A program made the translations under genes and the position numbers. Below the pieces are notes generated by a model that was not told the origin of the DNA, made no database searches, and saw only the letters and a program-made list of their open reading frames with translations. Positions 33,718-41,562 of a DNA stretch of 64,000 nt are shown one piece after another (the stretch's first letter is position 1; each line of letters begins with the position of its first letter). The stretch is from positions 263,183 through 327,182 of the forward strand of contig JBNPWE010000001.1 in the NCBI GenBank assembly GCA_050433985.1, in the 5' to 3' direction. This stretch comes from JACIYW01 sp014359745. GTDB taxonomy: Bacteria; Pseudomonadota; Alphaproteobacteria; Rhodobacterales; Rhodobacteraceae.

Positions 33718-33794
33718 TGGTGCACCCGGAGCGATTCGAACGCCCGACCCTCAGATTCGTAGTCTGATGCTCTATCCAGCTGAGCTACGGGTGC
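33718..33794 (-). tRNA. tRNA-Arg (ACG)
   Basis: The reverse complement folds as a 74-base tRNA plus encoded CCA (33718-33720). The acceptor stem is GCACCCG/CGGGTGC, the T-arm has GTTCGAATC, and the anticodon loop CTACGAA carries anticodon ACG between CAGA and TCTG arms. ACG is read as ICG after deamination and serves CGN arginine codons. Confidence 0.97.
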
Positions 33795-33859
33795 AGTGCG
33801 GGCGATGTAGCGCCCCGCAGGTCAGAGTGCAAGCGCGAATTCGCCCGATCCGCCCCAAT

Positions 33860-35269
33860 CTATTGTGCCGCGGTTTCCATCGCGCTGCTGTCGCGCGGCA
33901 GGCAGATGATGAATGACGTGCCGCCTTCGTCGGTACGGCCAAGTTCCAGGCGCCCGCCGTGGCCGCGGACCAGTTCCGCGGCGATTGCCAGGCCCAGACC
34001 GTGGCCACCCTTGCGCACCCCGCCCTGAAAGGCGGTGAAAAGATGTTCGCGCGCCTTGGGCGGCAGGCCGGGGCCATCATCGCTGATACGAACATACCAG
34101 GCCATGTCATCGTCATGGGCGCCCACTGACACATTGCCGCCGCGCCCCGTTGCCTCCAGCGCCTGACGGGCGTTGCGCACCAGGTTGGATATCACCCGGA
34201 ACAGTTGTTCGGGATCGGCGCGCAGGCAGAATCCGGCGCGGACATCGTTGAGGAAGGCAACCTTGGCTGCCTCGCCGGTCGCCAGTGCCTCGGTTTCGAA
34301 CACGTCGTCGATCAGTTGGCGCAGGGGGATGCGGTTCAGCGCGGGCGGCGGTTCTTCGGCCTTGCCGAAGGCCAGCGTGGTTTCGCAAAGGTTGATCGCG
34401 CGGGACAGGGAGCGGACAAGTTTGGGCGCAGCGCGGGTGACGGCGGGGTCGGCGCTGTGTTCCAGGCGGTCGACAAACAGGGTGGCCGTGGTCAGGATAT
34501 TGCGCAGATCGTGGCTGACCTTGGCCACCGCGCTGCCCAGTTGCGCCAGCCGTTCCTTTTGGCGCAGCGCGCCGGTAAGCTGGGTCTGCATGGAATGCAG
34601 CGCCTCTTCGGCCTCGTGCAGTTCGCGCACACCGCGACCGGGTTTGATGATGCGGCGGGTATCTTCGGGGGCCTCGGCATAGGATGTCATGTGGCCGACC
34701 AGCCGCCGGATCGGTCGAACCATCAGGCGGCGTACCGCAAGGAACAAGAGGAACGCGGTGAAGACCGAGATCACCGCCGACAGCGCCAGCACCCGCAGAC
34801 CGTAATCGACCATCGCCCAGCGCAGCGGCGCGGTTTCCATCGTCACCTCGATCAGAAGGCCCGCGTCGCGCACCGGTTCGCCGATCACCCGGATCACGTC
34901 ATTGCCGGGTCGCACCAGCGCGGTCAGGGCATCGCGCACCAGGATCAGCGGGCTGGCAGCGCGCAGATCGAAGGTTGCGTAAACGTCGGACGGGATGGGT
35001 GAGGACAGCACCAGTTCGCGCATTGCATTGCGGCGCAGGACCACGTTGAACACACCGGCGGTTTCAAGCAGTTCGCGTTCAAGATCGGGGCTGATCACGT
35101 CATCGGATGCAAGCAGCGCCAGCGATGCGATTTGCGCCCGTTCAAGGCGCAACAGGAGATAATCCTCGCGGAACCGGGCGACGGAGGGCACGAATATGAA
35201 CACTTCGGCAAGCATGATGAATGCCGCCGTCAGCATCAGGAAGCGGCCGGAGAGGGAATTGAAAAACAT
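33860..35269 (-). CDS. Membrane sensor histidine kinase with HAMP domain
   Basis: This 469-residue kinase has two membrane segments (about 9-30 and 154-180) around a periplasmic domain of some 120 residues, a HAMP linker, an H-box VSHDLRNILTTAT with H253, and a GHKL ATPase domain (NLVRNARQALE, DDGPGLP, GGHGLGLAIA). There is no receiver and no adjacent response regulator. The H-box is divergent from the usual HELRTP. The neighbours downstream and upstream are tRNA-Arg and a flavoprotein. It might pair with the orphan OmpR-type regulator at 4584 (a CenK-CenR pair), but only by analogy. Confidence 0.88.
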   Translation of the reverse strand: MFFNSLSGRFLMLTAAFIMLAEVFIFVPSVARFREDYLLLRLERAQIASLALLASDDVISPDLERELLETAGVFNVVLRRNAMRELVLSSPIPSDVYATFDLRAASPLILVRDALTALVRPGNDVIRVIGEPVRDAGLLIEVTMETAPLRWAMVDYGLRVLALSAVISVFTAFLLFLAVRRLMVRPIRRLVGHMTSYAEAPEDTRRIIKPGRGVRELHEAEEALHSMQTQLTGALRQKERLAQLGSAVAKVSHDLRNILTTATLFVDRLEHSADPAVTRAAPKLVRSLSRAINLCETTLAFGKAEEPPPALNRIPLRQLIDDVFETEALATGEAAKVAFLNDVRAGFCLRADPEQLFRVISNLVRNARQALEATGRGGNVSVGAHDDDMAWYVRISDDGPGLPPKAREHLFTAFQGGVRKGGHGLGLAIAAELVRGHGGRLELGRTDEGGTSFIICLPRDSSAMETAAQ

Positions 35270-35293
35270 GCATCCGTCCGATTTTACCGCAAG

Positions 35294-36724
35294 CTAGGGC
35301 AAGAAACGCTGCACCAGCCCAACAACCCGTTTCACTACAGGATTATCAAAGAGTTTGGGGGAAAAATAGGCTCCTGCTGCGCGTTTGTTGATTTCGCCCA
35401 ATGTCGGATAGGGCACCACCATGTTGGCGACGGCACCCATTTTCATCTTGTTGGCGATCGCCATGGCCCAGATACCGATCAATTCGCCCGCCTGCGCGCC
35501 GATGATAGAGGCGCCAACCGGCCGCCCCCTGACCACCATCACCTTGATCAGGCCGGTGGTGTTGCCCTCGGTCACGGCACGGTCGTTGTGGTGGTAGGGA
35601 AAGCGCACGATCGCAAGGGCGGCGCCGCCGTATTCCGTGCGCGCGGCCGCTTCGGTCAAGCCGACATGCGCCATCTCGGGGTCGATATAGGTGGCCCATG
35701 GAATGTGACCGGTGCGCGCCTTCGCCGGCAGGCCGAACAGGATGGATCGGATCGCGACCGTGGCGTGGTACCCCGCGACATGGGTGAATTGCAGCCCCCC
35801 CGCCACATCGCCCAGCGCGTAAACACGGCGATTGGTGACGGATCGCAGATCGGCGCCAACCCTTACGCCCGCCTTGGTGGTCGCAACCCCGGCCTTTTCC
35901 AGATCAAGACGTTCCAGGTTCGGTTTGCGGCCGACGGCCATCAACAGGTGGTTGCCGCGAAAGACGCGACCATCCTTTGCCTCTACCTCTATCGCGCCCA
36001 AGGTGCCGCTGATCCGGGCGGCCATGGCGTCTTCGGCGATTTCCAGCCCTTCGGCGCGCAGATGTTCCAAAGCGATGGCGGCAAGTTCCGGGTCATCCTT
36101 GGCCAGTGCCTTCATGCCCTCGATCACGGTCACACGACTGCCCAGCCGCAGATGTGCCTGCGCCATTTCCATGCCGATCGGCCCGCCGCCGATAACCAGC
36201 AGATGGTCGGGGCGGGTGCGCAGATCAAAGATCGTCTCGTTCGTCTCATAAGGCACGCCATCAAGGCCGGGGATCGGCGGCACCAGCGGCGATGACCCGG
36301 TGGCGATGACAAAGCGGCGCGCGGTGATCACCGTGTCACCCGCCTGCACCTCTGTTCGAGAGAGGAAGCGGCCAAATTCCTGAATGACGTGAACGCCAAG
36401 CCCTTCGAACCGCTCGACACTGTCCATCGGGGCGATGGTGTCGATGGTGCGGCGCACATGATCCTTGGCGGCGGCGTAATCGACCTCTGGCACAACCTCG
36501 GTCACGCCAAAGGGCGCGCCGGATTGCATGGCGTGGGCGTGTTTGCCCGCCGCGATCAGCGCCTTTGAAGGCACGCAGCCATAATTCAGGCAATCGCCGC
36601 CCATCTTGTGGCCTTCGATCAGCACCACCTTTGCCCCCATCTGCGACGCCCCCGCCGCCAGCGACAGCCCGGCAGACCCGCCGCCGATGATGCAGATATC
36701 CGTCTTGATGCGGTTCATCATCAA
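35294..36724 (-). CDS. Pyridine nucleotide-disulfide oxidoreductase, MerA-like flavoprotein
   Basis: This 476-residue protein has an FAD fold (DICIIGGGSAGLSLAAG), redox-active cysteines C45 and C50 in GGDCLNYGCVPSK, an NAD(P) fold (HLLVIGGGPIGMEMAQ) and a C-terminal dimerisation domain. The terminal motif reads VVPYPTLGE, with tyrosine where lipoamide dehydrogenase has its catalytic histidine (HPTLSE). It therefore resembles mercuric-reductase relatives rather than true dihydrolipoyl dehydrogenase. It lacks the MerA N-terminal heavy-metal domain and C-terminal Cys-Cys pair. Its start overlaps the TVP38 gene stop by four bases, a pairing often seen. Confidence 0.88.
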   Translation of the reverse strand: MMMNRIKTDICIIGGGSAGLSLAAGASQMGAKVVLIEGHKMGGDCLNYGCVPSKALIAAGKHAHAMQSGAPFGVTEVVPEVDYAAAKDHVRRTIDTIAPMDSVERFEGLGVHVIQEFGRFLSRTEVQAGDTVITARRFVIATGSSPLVPPIPGLDGVPYETNETIFDLRTRPDHLLVIGGGPIGMEMAQAHLRLGSRVTVIEGMKALAKDDPELAAIALEHLRAEGLEIAEDAMAARISGTLGAIEVEAKDGRVFRGNHLLMAVGRKPNLERLDLEKAGVATTKAGVRVGADLRSVTNRRVYALGDVAGGLQFTHVAGYHATVAIRSILFGLPAKARTGHIPWATYIDPEMAHVGLTEAAARTEYGGAALAIVRFPYHHNDRAVTEGNTTGLIKVMVVRGRPVGASIIGAQAGELIGIWAMAIANKMKMGAVANMVVPYPTLGEINKRAAGAYFSPKLFDNPVVKRVVGLVQRFLP

Positions 36725-37443
36725 ATCTCCTTCTTGCGGAATGCGTTTAATGCGATGGGCAGGGCGGCAAGGGCCACGAGCCCCAGAATCGGCAAGATGA
36801 TATGCGGTTCGAATATGACCCCCAGATCGGGGGTTTCATTGCGGGCGAACACCTCTCCCAGCCCGGCGCCGACCGAGGTATAGACGATCCCGCCGGGAAT
36901 GATGCCAAAGAAGGTGGTAAAGGCAAACCGGCCAAGGCCGACACCGACAAGGGCCGGAACAAGGTTGGCGATGAAGAACGGCACCGCCGGCAGAAGGCGC
37001 ATCAGAAACAGGAACGACAGTTCATTCCTGGCGATCCCCTGCTTGATGCGCAGCACCCGCCCCTCGCTTGCGTCCATCCTGGCCGCCAGCCGGTCGCCAA
37101 GGCCCCATTTGGCGGCAAGAAAGATCACGACTGCGCCCAGCGTCGCGGCCGTGACGTTGAACAGAGTTCCCGGAAAGGTGCCAAACAGGAACCCCCCCGT
37201 CAGCGTGGCAAGCGTCGCACCGGGCAACGAAAACGCCACGATCACCACATAGGCCGCCATGAACCCCAGCACCGACAGGGCAAAATGCGCATCACGGTAG
37301 GCCAGAAGCGCCTCGCGGTTGTCGCGCAGGGCGTCAAAGGTCAGGTGATCGCGCAGCGTGAACACCCCAAGGATGGCCACGATCACGATGATCACGAATG
37401 GCAGATGCCGGTAAAAACCGCCCCTGGGCGATGCGGTGGTCAT
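36721..37443 (-). CDS. TVP38/TMEM64 (SNARE-associated/DedA-like) membrane protein
   Basis: This 240-residue protein has five to six membrane segments and the DedA-like central region FSLPGATLATLTGGFLFG, RLLPAVPFFIANLVPALVG, with FGIIPGGIVYTSVGAGLG. TVP38-family proteins resemble DedA lipid scramblases/flippases; the substrate here is not known. It is coupled to the disulfide-oxidoreductase gene. The ATG at 37443 has a GGAG ribosome site about eight bases upstream; the longer frame to 37509 includes non-membrane sequence not typical of the family. Confidence 0.87.
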   Translation of the reverse strand: MTTASPRGGFYRHLPFVIIVIVAILGVFTLRDHLTFDALRDNREALLAYRDAHFALSVLGFMAAYVVIVAFSLPGATLATLTGGFLFGTFPGTLFNVTAATLGAVVIFLAAKWGLGDRLAARMDASEGRVLRIKQGIARNELSFLFLMRLLPAVPFFIANLVPALVGVGLGRFAFTTFFGIIPGGIVYTSVGAGLGEVFARNETPDLGVIFEPHIILPILGLVALAALPIALNAFRKKEI

Positions 37444-37846
37444 GCGGTCTGCTCCTGTCGGTTGGGTGACGTGTGATTCTGCATTGCGGCAGAAGATGTG
37501 CGCTATCATCCGCGCATGATAGGGCGATCACGACTGCTTGATGCGGCGCGATCAATTGTTTCAACTGCCTGCACCCCAAGGCCTGCTTTGGGCGCAGGGC
37601 TATCGCATTTGGATTTTGGACACACACGGACGTGAACGTACGAGGAACGAAACGTGCTCTCTCATTGCGTTCGCAGGTTGTGAGAGCCGTTTTTCACGCG
37701 CAGCTCGGCGGGTCAGTTCCAAATGCAATTCCCCTGGCTTTGGGCGTGGCAATGGTTGACAGGGGCCCGTCGGTCGCCTATTCCCCGGTCTTCAATTGAG
37801 GCGCAGCCTGGCAGGGGCCACGGTGCGCAGATGAAGGACAACGGCG
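37444..37846. other. Intergenic region upstream of rpmH
   Basis: No gene is recognised. It contains a good sigma-70-like promoter for rpmH (37756-37784) and a long-range nine-base inverted repeat GCATTTGGA (37605-37613) with TCCAAATGC (37718-37726). No cluster of DnaA boxes was noticed even though rpmH often lies near the origin. Confidence 0.55.
37756..37784 (+). promoter_or_regulatory. Sigma-70-type promoter of rpmH-rnpA-yidD
   Basis: TTGACA at 37756-37761, a 17-base spacer, and TATTCC at 37779-37784 make a strong housekeeping promoter about 63 bases before the rpmH start. Confidence 0.6.
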
Positions 37847-37981
37847 ATGAAACGCACCTTTCAACCCTCGAACCTGGTCCGCAAACGTCGTCACGGGTTT
37901 CGTGCCCGCATGGCGACCAAGGCCGGACGCAAGATTCTGAACGCACGGCGCGCCAAGGGCCGGGCTTCGATCAGCGCCTGA
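37847..37981 (+). CDS. rpmH: 50S ribosomal protein L34
   Basis: This 44-residue basic protein is the small ribosomal protein L34. It begins MKRTFQPSNLVRKRRHGFR and ends with ILNARRAKGRASISA. It is too short for most open-frame lists but is certain from sequence and from its place directly before rnpA and yidD. A GGACAACGGCG stretch precedes the ATG; no strong ribosome site is visible. Confidence 0.97.
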   Translation: MKRTFQPSNLVRKRRHGFRARMATKAGRKILNARRAKGRASISA

Positions 37982-38081
37982 TCTGGGCTTTCGGGGAATT
38001 CAGATGATGCCGTCGGGGGCAAAGGGCACGCAGAACGGGCCTTTGGCCCCGACGGTTTTGTCATGCCGAAAACCTGCGGCG

Positions 38082-38456
38082 ATGCCTGACACCCTGCGCA
38101 AACGTGCGGATTTTCTGCGCGCTGCCGCCGCGCGACGGCAGGGAACGCCGGGCTTCATGCTGCAGGCCCGCCTGCGCGCCCCGGACGAGCGCGCCGAAGG
38201 GGTGCGAATCGGCTACACCTGTTCCAAGAAGGTTGGCAATTCGGTGGTGCGCAACCGGGCGCGCCGACGTCTGCGCGAGGTGGCGCGCGCGGTTCTTCCG
38301 CATCAAGGCCGCGACGGCTGGGATTATGTGCTGGTCGGCCGCCCCGGTGTGACGGTAACGCGCGACTTTGCGGCCCTGATCGAGGATATGAATCGCGCCC
38401 TGGCCCGCATTCATGCCGATACTGCGGGCGGTGCCGCGCCAGGGCGGCCCGCGTGA
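38082..38456 (+). CDS. rnpA: Ribonuclease P protein component
   Basis: This basic protein of about 124 residues is the RnpA subunit that helps the RNA of RNase P to mature tRNA 5' ends. The signature RNR motif is visible as VGNSVVRNRARRRLREVAR, and an N-terminal LRKRADFLRAAAARRQG matches the family. The ATG at 38082 is preferred; the frame is open back to an ATG at 38004, which would add 26 residues as some alphaproteobacterial annotations do. Its end overlaps yidD. Confidence 0.93.
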   Translation: MPDTLRKRADFLRAAAARRQGTPGFMLQARLRAPDERAEGVRIGYTCSKKVGNSVVRNRARRRLREVARAVLPHQGRDGWDYVLVGRPGVTVTRDFAALIEDMNRALARIHADTAGGAAPGRPA

Positions 38457-38704
38457 CACCATTGGCCCATATCGTGGCGCTGCCGGTGCGGGCTTACCGG
38501 CTGTTCCTGTCGCCATGGCTGGGCAATGGTTGCAGGTTCCAACCGACCTGTTCGGTTTACGCGCTGGAAGCGCTGGAAAACCACGGGGCGATCAGGGGCG
38601 GCTGGATGGCGATCCGGCGCATCGGGCGCTGTCATCCGATGGGGGGTGACGGCTACGATCCGGTGCCGCCCGCCACTGGCAAACCCCACGAACACCGGCA
38701 CTGA
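38453..38704 (+). CDS. yidD: Membrane protein insertion efficiency factor YidD
   Basis: This 83-residue protein has an amphipathic N-terminus and the YidD signature YRLFLSPWLGNGCRFQPTCS, then GGWMAIRRIGRCHPMGGDGYDPVP. YidD assists YidC in insertion of membrane proteins. It starts with GTG overlapping the rnpA stop (GTGA). The usual next gene yidC is not here; a minus-strand RTX gene follows instead. Confidence 0.95.
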   Translation: MTPLAHIVALPVRAYRLFLSPWLGNGCRFQPTCSVYALEALENHGAIRGGWMAIRRIGRCHPMGGDGYDPVPPATGKPHEHRH

Positions 38705-40063
38705 TCAGGCCGATGCGGGTGAAGCCATCGGCATATGCGCGATCAGCGTGATATCCGCAACCGACAGGCCCCCGGCACCGGATATTTCCGCAAGGAACAT
38801 CCCGTTCATATGCAGCCGCGCCAAGTCGGGATGATCGGCGTCGGGTTCCAGCGTCACCACCGGGTCGGGATGGGCAAGCGCATCGTAAACCACCAAAAGG
38901 CGGTCTTCGGCGGGGTCGTAATCTTCGATCCGGGCGGCGGGGTCGCCTGCGGCGATCCAGTCGCCCAGCACGAAACTGTCGGCGCCGCTGCCGCCATGGG
39001 CCTGATCGCCCGCGCCAGCAAGCAGCGTGTCATCACCGGCGCCGCCGTTCAACTGATCGTCCCCGGCAATCAAACCCGGTTCCAGCCCGATCAGCAGATC
39101 GTTCCCGGCGCCGCCGTGCAACAGATCGCGCCCCGCGCCGCCCACCAGCGTGTCATCGCCATAGCTGCCAATCAGCGAGTCATCGCCGCCATCGCCCAGC
39201 AACAGGTCTTGGCCATCGCCGCCGTTCAGGCTGTCGGCCCCATCACCACCGGCCAGACTGTCATCGCCGATATGGCCTTGCAGCGTGTCATTCCCCGCCC
39301 CGCCAAGCGCCCGGTCGTTATCGGCCCCGCCATCGATCATATCGTCGCCGTCGCCGCCCGACAGGCTGTCATTCCCGGCCTCGCCGGTCAGGTGGTCGTC
39401 ACCGGTCGCGCCAAGGATCACGTCATCGCCACCGCGCCCGCCTGACAGATCCCGCCCCGCGCCGCCGCTCAGCGTATCCGGTGCCGTTCCGCCGGAAAGG
39501 ATGCCGCCGTCATCGGGCGCCTGAAGCACCTGCGGCTTGTCGGGAATGTCGACCGAGCCATCAATAGCGGCTGCCGGGGGCGCATCGTCAGATGCCGCGG
39601 GGGCGCCGGGAAGGGCGGAAAGGATATCCTGTTGCGGGGCAAGCGGATCGTCAAACCTGTCGTCGAACCCGACGTCGACATCCGCATCGGCGGGCAAATC
39701 CACGGGCAAATCCGCAGGCAAGTCCACGGGCGCATCTGTCGGCATGTCCTGCGGCGCGGACGCGCCGTCAGCGGCCAGGTAACTGCCGTTATCGACATGC
39801 GTATCGGATGGCATATCTTCGACCGGGGGTGTGTCTTGTTGCTTCGGCGCGGCATCCTCGGATGATCCCTGTGCTGCGGGTTCTGGCAACGCTTCGGACG
39901 GGAAGGTGGTGTTCAGGAAATCGCCAACCGTGGCCTCTGGCTCGGTGTCGTCATGGGCGGTGTCGGCGTCGTTGTCATCCGTGTCTTCCGATCCGGCATT
40001 TACCACCGCATCGGCCATGGCTCCGCCAAAGACAATTCCGAATATACCGATCAGGCCCAGCAT
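38705..40063 (-). CDS. RTX-type (hemolysin-like) calcium-binding repeat protein
   Basis: This protein of about 452 residues has a hydrophobic N-terminus (MLGLIGIFGIVFGG), then an Asp/Ala/Pro-rich acidic region with repeats of DLPADLPV, and from about residue 200 many copies of the nonapeptide GGxGxDxLx, which folds as a parallel beta-roll binding calcium. The C-terminus has a hydrophobic tail. The likely location is extracellular or on the cell surface. RTX proteins are often sent out by type I systems, but no such genes are near. The start at 40063 was preferred (alternative 40093); neither ribosome site is strong. It faces yidD tail to tail with no gap. Confidence 0.82.
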   Translation of the reverse strand: MLGLIGIFGIVFGGAMADAVVNAGSEDTDDNDADTAHDDTEPEATVGDFLNTTFPSEALPEPAAQGSSEDAAPKQQDTPPVEDMPSDTHVDNGSYLAADGASAPQDMPTDAPVDLPADLPVDLPADADVDVGFDDRFDDPLAPQQDILSALPGAPAASDDAPPAAAIDGSVDIPDKPQVLQAPDDGGILSGGTAPDTLSGGAGRDLSGGRGGDDVILGATGDDHLTGEAGNDSLSGGDGDDMIDGGADNDRALGGAGNDTLQGHIGDDSLAGGDGADSLNGGDGQDLLLGDGGDDSLIGSYGDDTLVGGAGRDLLHGGAGNDLLIGLEPGLIAGDDQLNGGAGDDTLLAGAGDQAHGGSGADSFVLGDWIAAGDPAARIEDYDPAEDRLLVVYDALAHPDPVVTLEPDADHPDLARLHMNGMFLAEISGAGGLSVADITLIAHMPMASPASA

Positions 40064-40398
40064 CTTCACATCCCGGCGGGGCAATCCCCGCATTGGTTAA
40101 CAATCTGTTATATAACAATATTATAGGGGTGATTGCGGCGCGATTGTGTCACGGCCCCCAACGATATCCGCACAATTTTAGCCACACGTCGCGCGTTTCG
40201 CCATCGCTTGTGGCTATAAAGGTTAATGCGGGCAAAGCCAAAACGCGCGGCCTGTTTCGCCACTTGATGGAACACAGCCCTGCCCAGGCTGATCGAGGGC
40301 GGGCTTTGTTTGTCACCACCCCGGAATCGGGGCAGGGCAAACCGGAATTTCCGCACTGTCTTCAAGGGTGCCGACCGCGCCTTGCAGGCCCGCACATG
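40064..40398. other. Intergenic region between the RTX gene and the TRAP operon
   Basis: The 335 bases upstream of the RTX gene hold no gene that can be recognised. The first part (about 40097-40140) is AT-rich (TTATATAACAATATTATA), a likely promoter for the RTX gene. The TRAP terminator follows. Confidence 0.55.
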
Positions 40399-40427
40399 AA
40401 AATGCCCGCCACGAAGGGCGGGCATTT
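40399..40427 (-). terminator. Intrinsic terminator of the TRAP transporter operon
   Basis: The 11-base stem AAATGCCCGCC / GGCGGGCATTT is perfect, with a six-base loop, 25 bases past the dctP-type gene stop. On the minus strand the stem is followed by a T-rich edge. Confidence 0.8.
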
Positions 40428-40451
40428 CGGGATCTGCCGGGTGAATTGGGC

Positions 40452-41537
40452 TTATTTCACGCAGGCGCGCAGGGCTTCCGCGCTGGGGCCGTTCGGTGTG
40501 CGGCCCAGGTTGAACGGTGCCGAGGCGTCGCGCCACTGGGCGTAGTCATCCAGATATTCCACCATGCTGAGATAGACCTTGGCGGAATTGGGGTTTTCAC
40601 AGGCGGTTTCAACGATCACCTCATTGGCCATTTCCTGAACCTTGGCCAGTGTTTCGTCGTCATAACGGTTGATCTCGACCGCATCTTTGAACTTCGCATA
40701 GGCCTCTGTCGCGCGCTTTTCGGTGAAGGCAAGCGACCACAGCAGCGTGGCATCCGCCGCGATCTGCAGCTTTTCCTGCGCCACAGGGCTAAGCGCATCC
40801 CATGCAGTTTTGTTGATCATCACCCCAAACACCGAAGCCGACTGATGCCAGCCGGGCGTCGCCCAATATTTGGTCACCTGCTGAAAGCCTGCCGACCAGT
40901 CGACATTCGGGGTGGAAAATTCGGCCCCGTCGATCACGCCGCGTTCCAGCGACTGATAGATCTCGCCGCCCGCCATCGACACCTGATTGCCGCCCAGACG
41001 TTCCAGCAGCTTGCCCTGTTCCAACCCCGACAGGCGCAGGCGCTTGCCCTGCAGATCGTCAAGGCTGACGATCGGTTCATTGGTGCGGAAACCGGATTCG
41101 TTGTTGGTCACGCCGTAAGGCAGATAGACCATGCCGAACTGGCCATAGATTTCATTGTAAAGCGCGGCACCGCCCCATTGCTGGATCCAGTTCACATAAT
41201 CCACTGCGTTGAACAGGCTGGCGGTGGTGGCCAGCGGCGAAAAGGCCGCGTCGCGCCCCGCCCAATAGCCGGGCCAGTCGGCGCCGGCCTGAATGGTGCC
41301 GGATTCGACCGCGCCGAACACCTCGCCGGCCGGAACAAGCGCGCCACCCTCGAAGAATTCGATCGTCACCTCGTCGCCCGCCAGCTTGTTGGCCAGATCG
41401 ACAAAATGCTGGTCGGTCGCGATCAGTTCCATCGACGAGGGCCAGGTGGTGGTCATGGTCCAGCGTTCTTGCGCCATGGCCGGGGCCGTCAGGGCCGCCG
41501 CTGCGGCGCCCGCCAGGAATACGGTTTTCAAAGTCAT
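40452..41537 (-). CDS. TRAP transporter substrate-binding protein (DctP family)
   Basis: This 361-residue periplasmic binding protein has a signal peptide (about 1-22, ending APAMAQ). It belongs to the large DctP subgroup that includes TakP of Rhodobacter sphaeroides, judged by WTMTTTWPSS, DWPGYWAGRDAAF, and KRLRLSGLEQGKLLERLGG followed by the ligand-anchoring arginine region. The substrate may be an alpha-keto acid or similar carboxylate. The order substrate-binding, large permease, small permease reads from promoter distal to proximal on the minus strand. Confidence 0.88.
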   Translation of the reverse strand: MTLKTVFLAGAAAAALTAPAMAQERWTMTTTWPSSMELIATDQHFVDLANKLAGDEVTIEFFEGGALVPAGEVFGAVESGTIQAGADWPGYWAGRDAAFSPLATTASLFNAVDYVNWIQQWGGAALYNEIYGQFGMVYLPYGVTNNESGFRTNEPIVSLDDLQGKRLRLSGLEQGKLLERLGGNQVSMAGGEIYQSLERGVIDGAEFSTPNVDWSAGFQQVTKYWATPGWHQSASVFGVMINKTAWDALSPVAQEKLQIAADATLLWSLAFTEKRATEAYAKFKDAVEINRYDDETLAKVQEMANEVIVETACENPNSAKVYLSMVEYLDDYAQWRDASAPFNLGRTPNGPSAEALRACVK

Positions 41538-41562
41538 CTTTCTCTCCCTTCAACGTTTGAGT

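Noticed and set aside
37444..37846. Replication origin near rpmH
   Set aside because: No cluster of DnaA boxes or AT-rich unwinding element was noticed, and dnaA/dnaN are not present.
38990..39460. Regular short repeats that look like an array
   Set aside because: The periodicity is that of coding nonapeptide repeats (27 bases) in the RTX protein, with no unique spacers, so it is not a CRISPR array.
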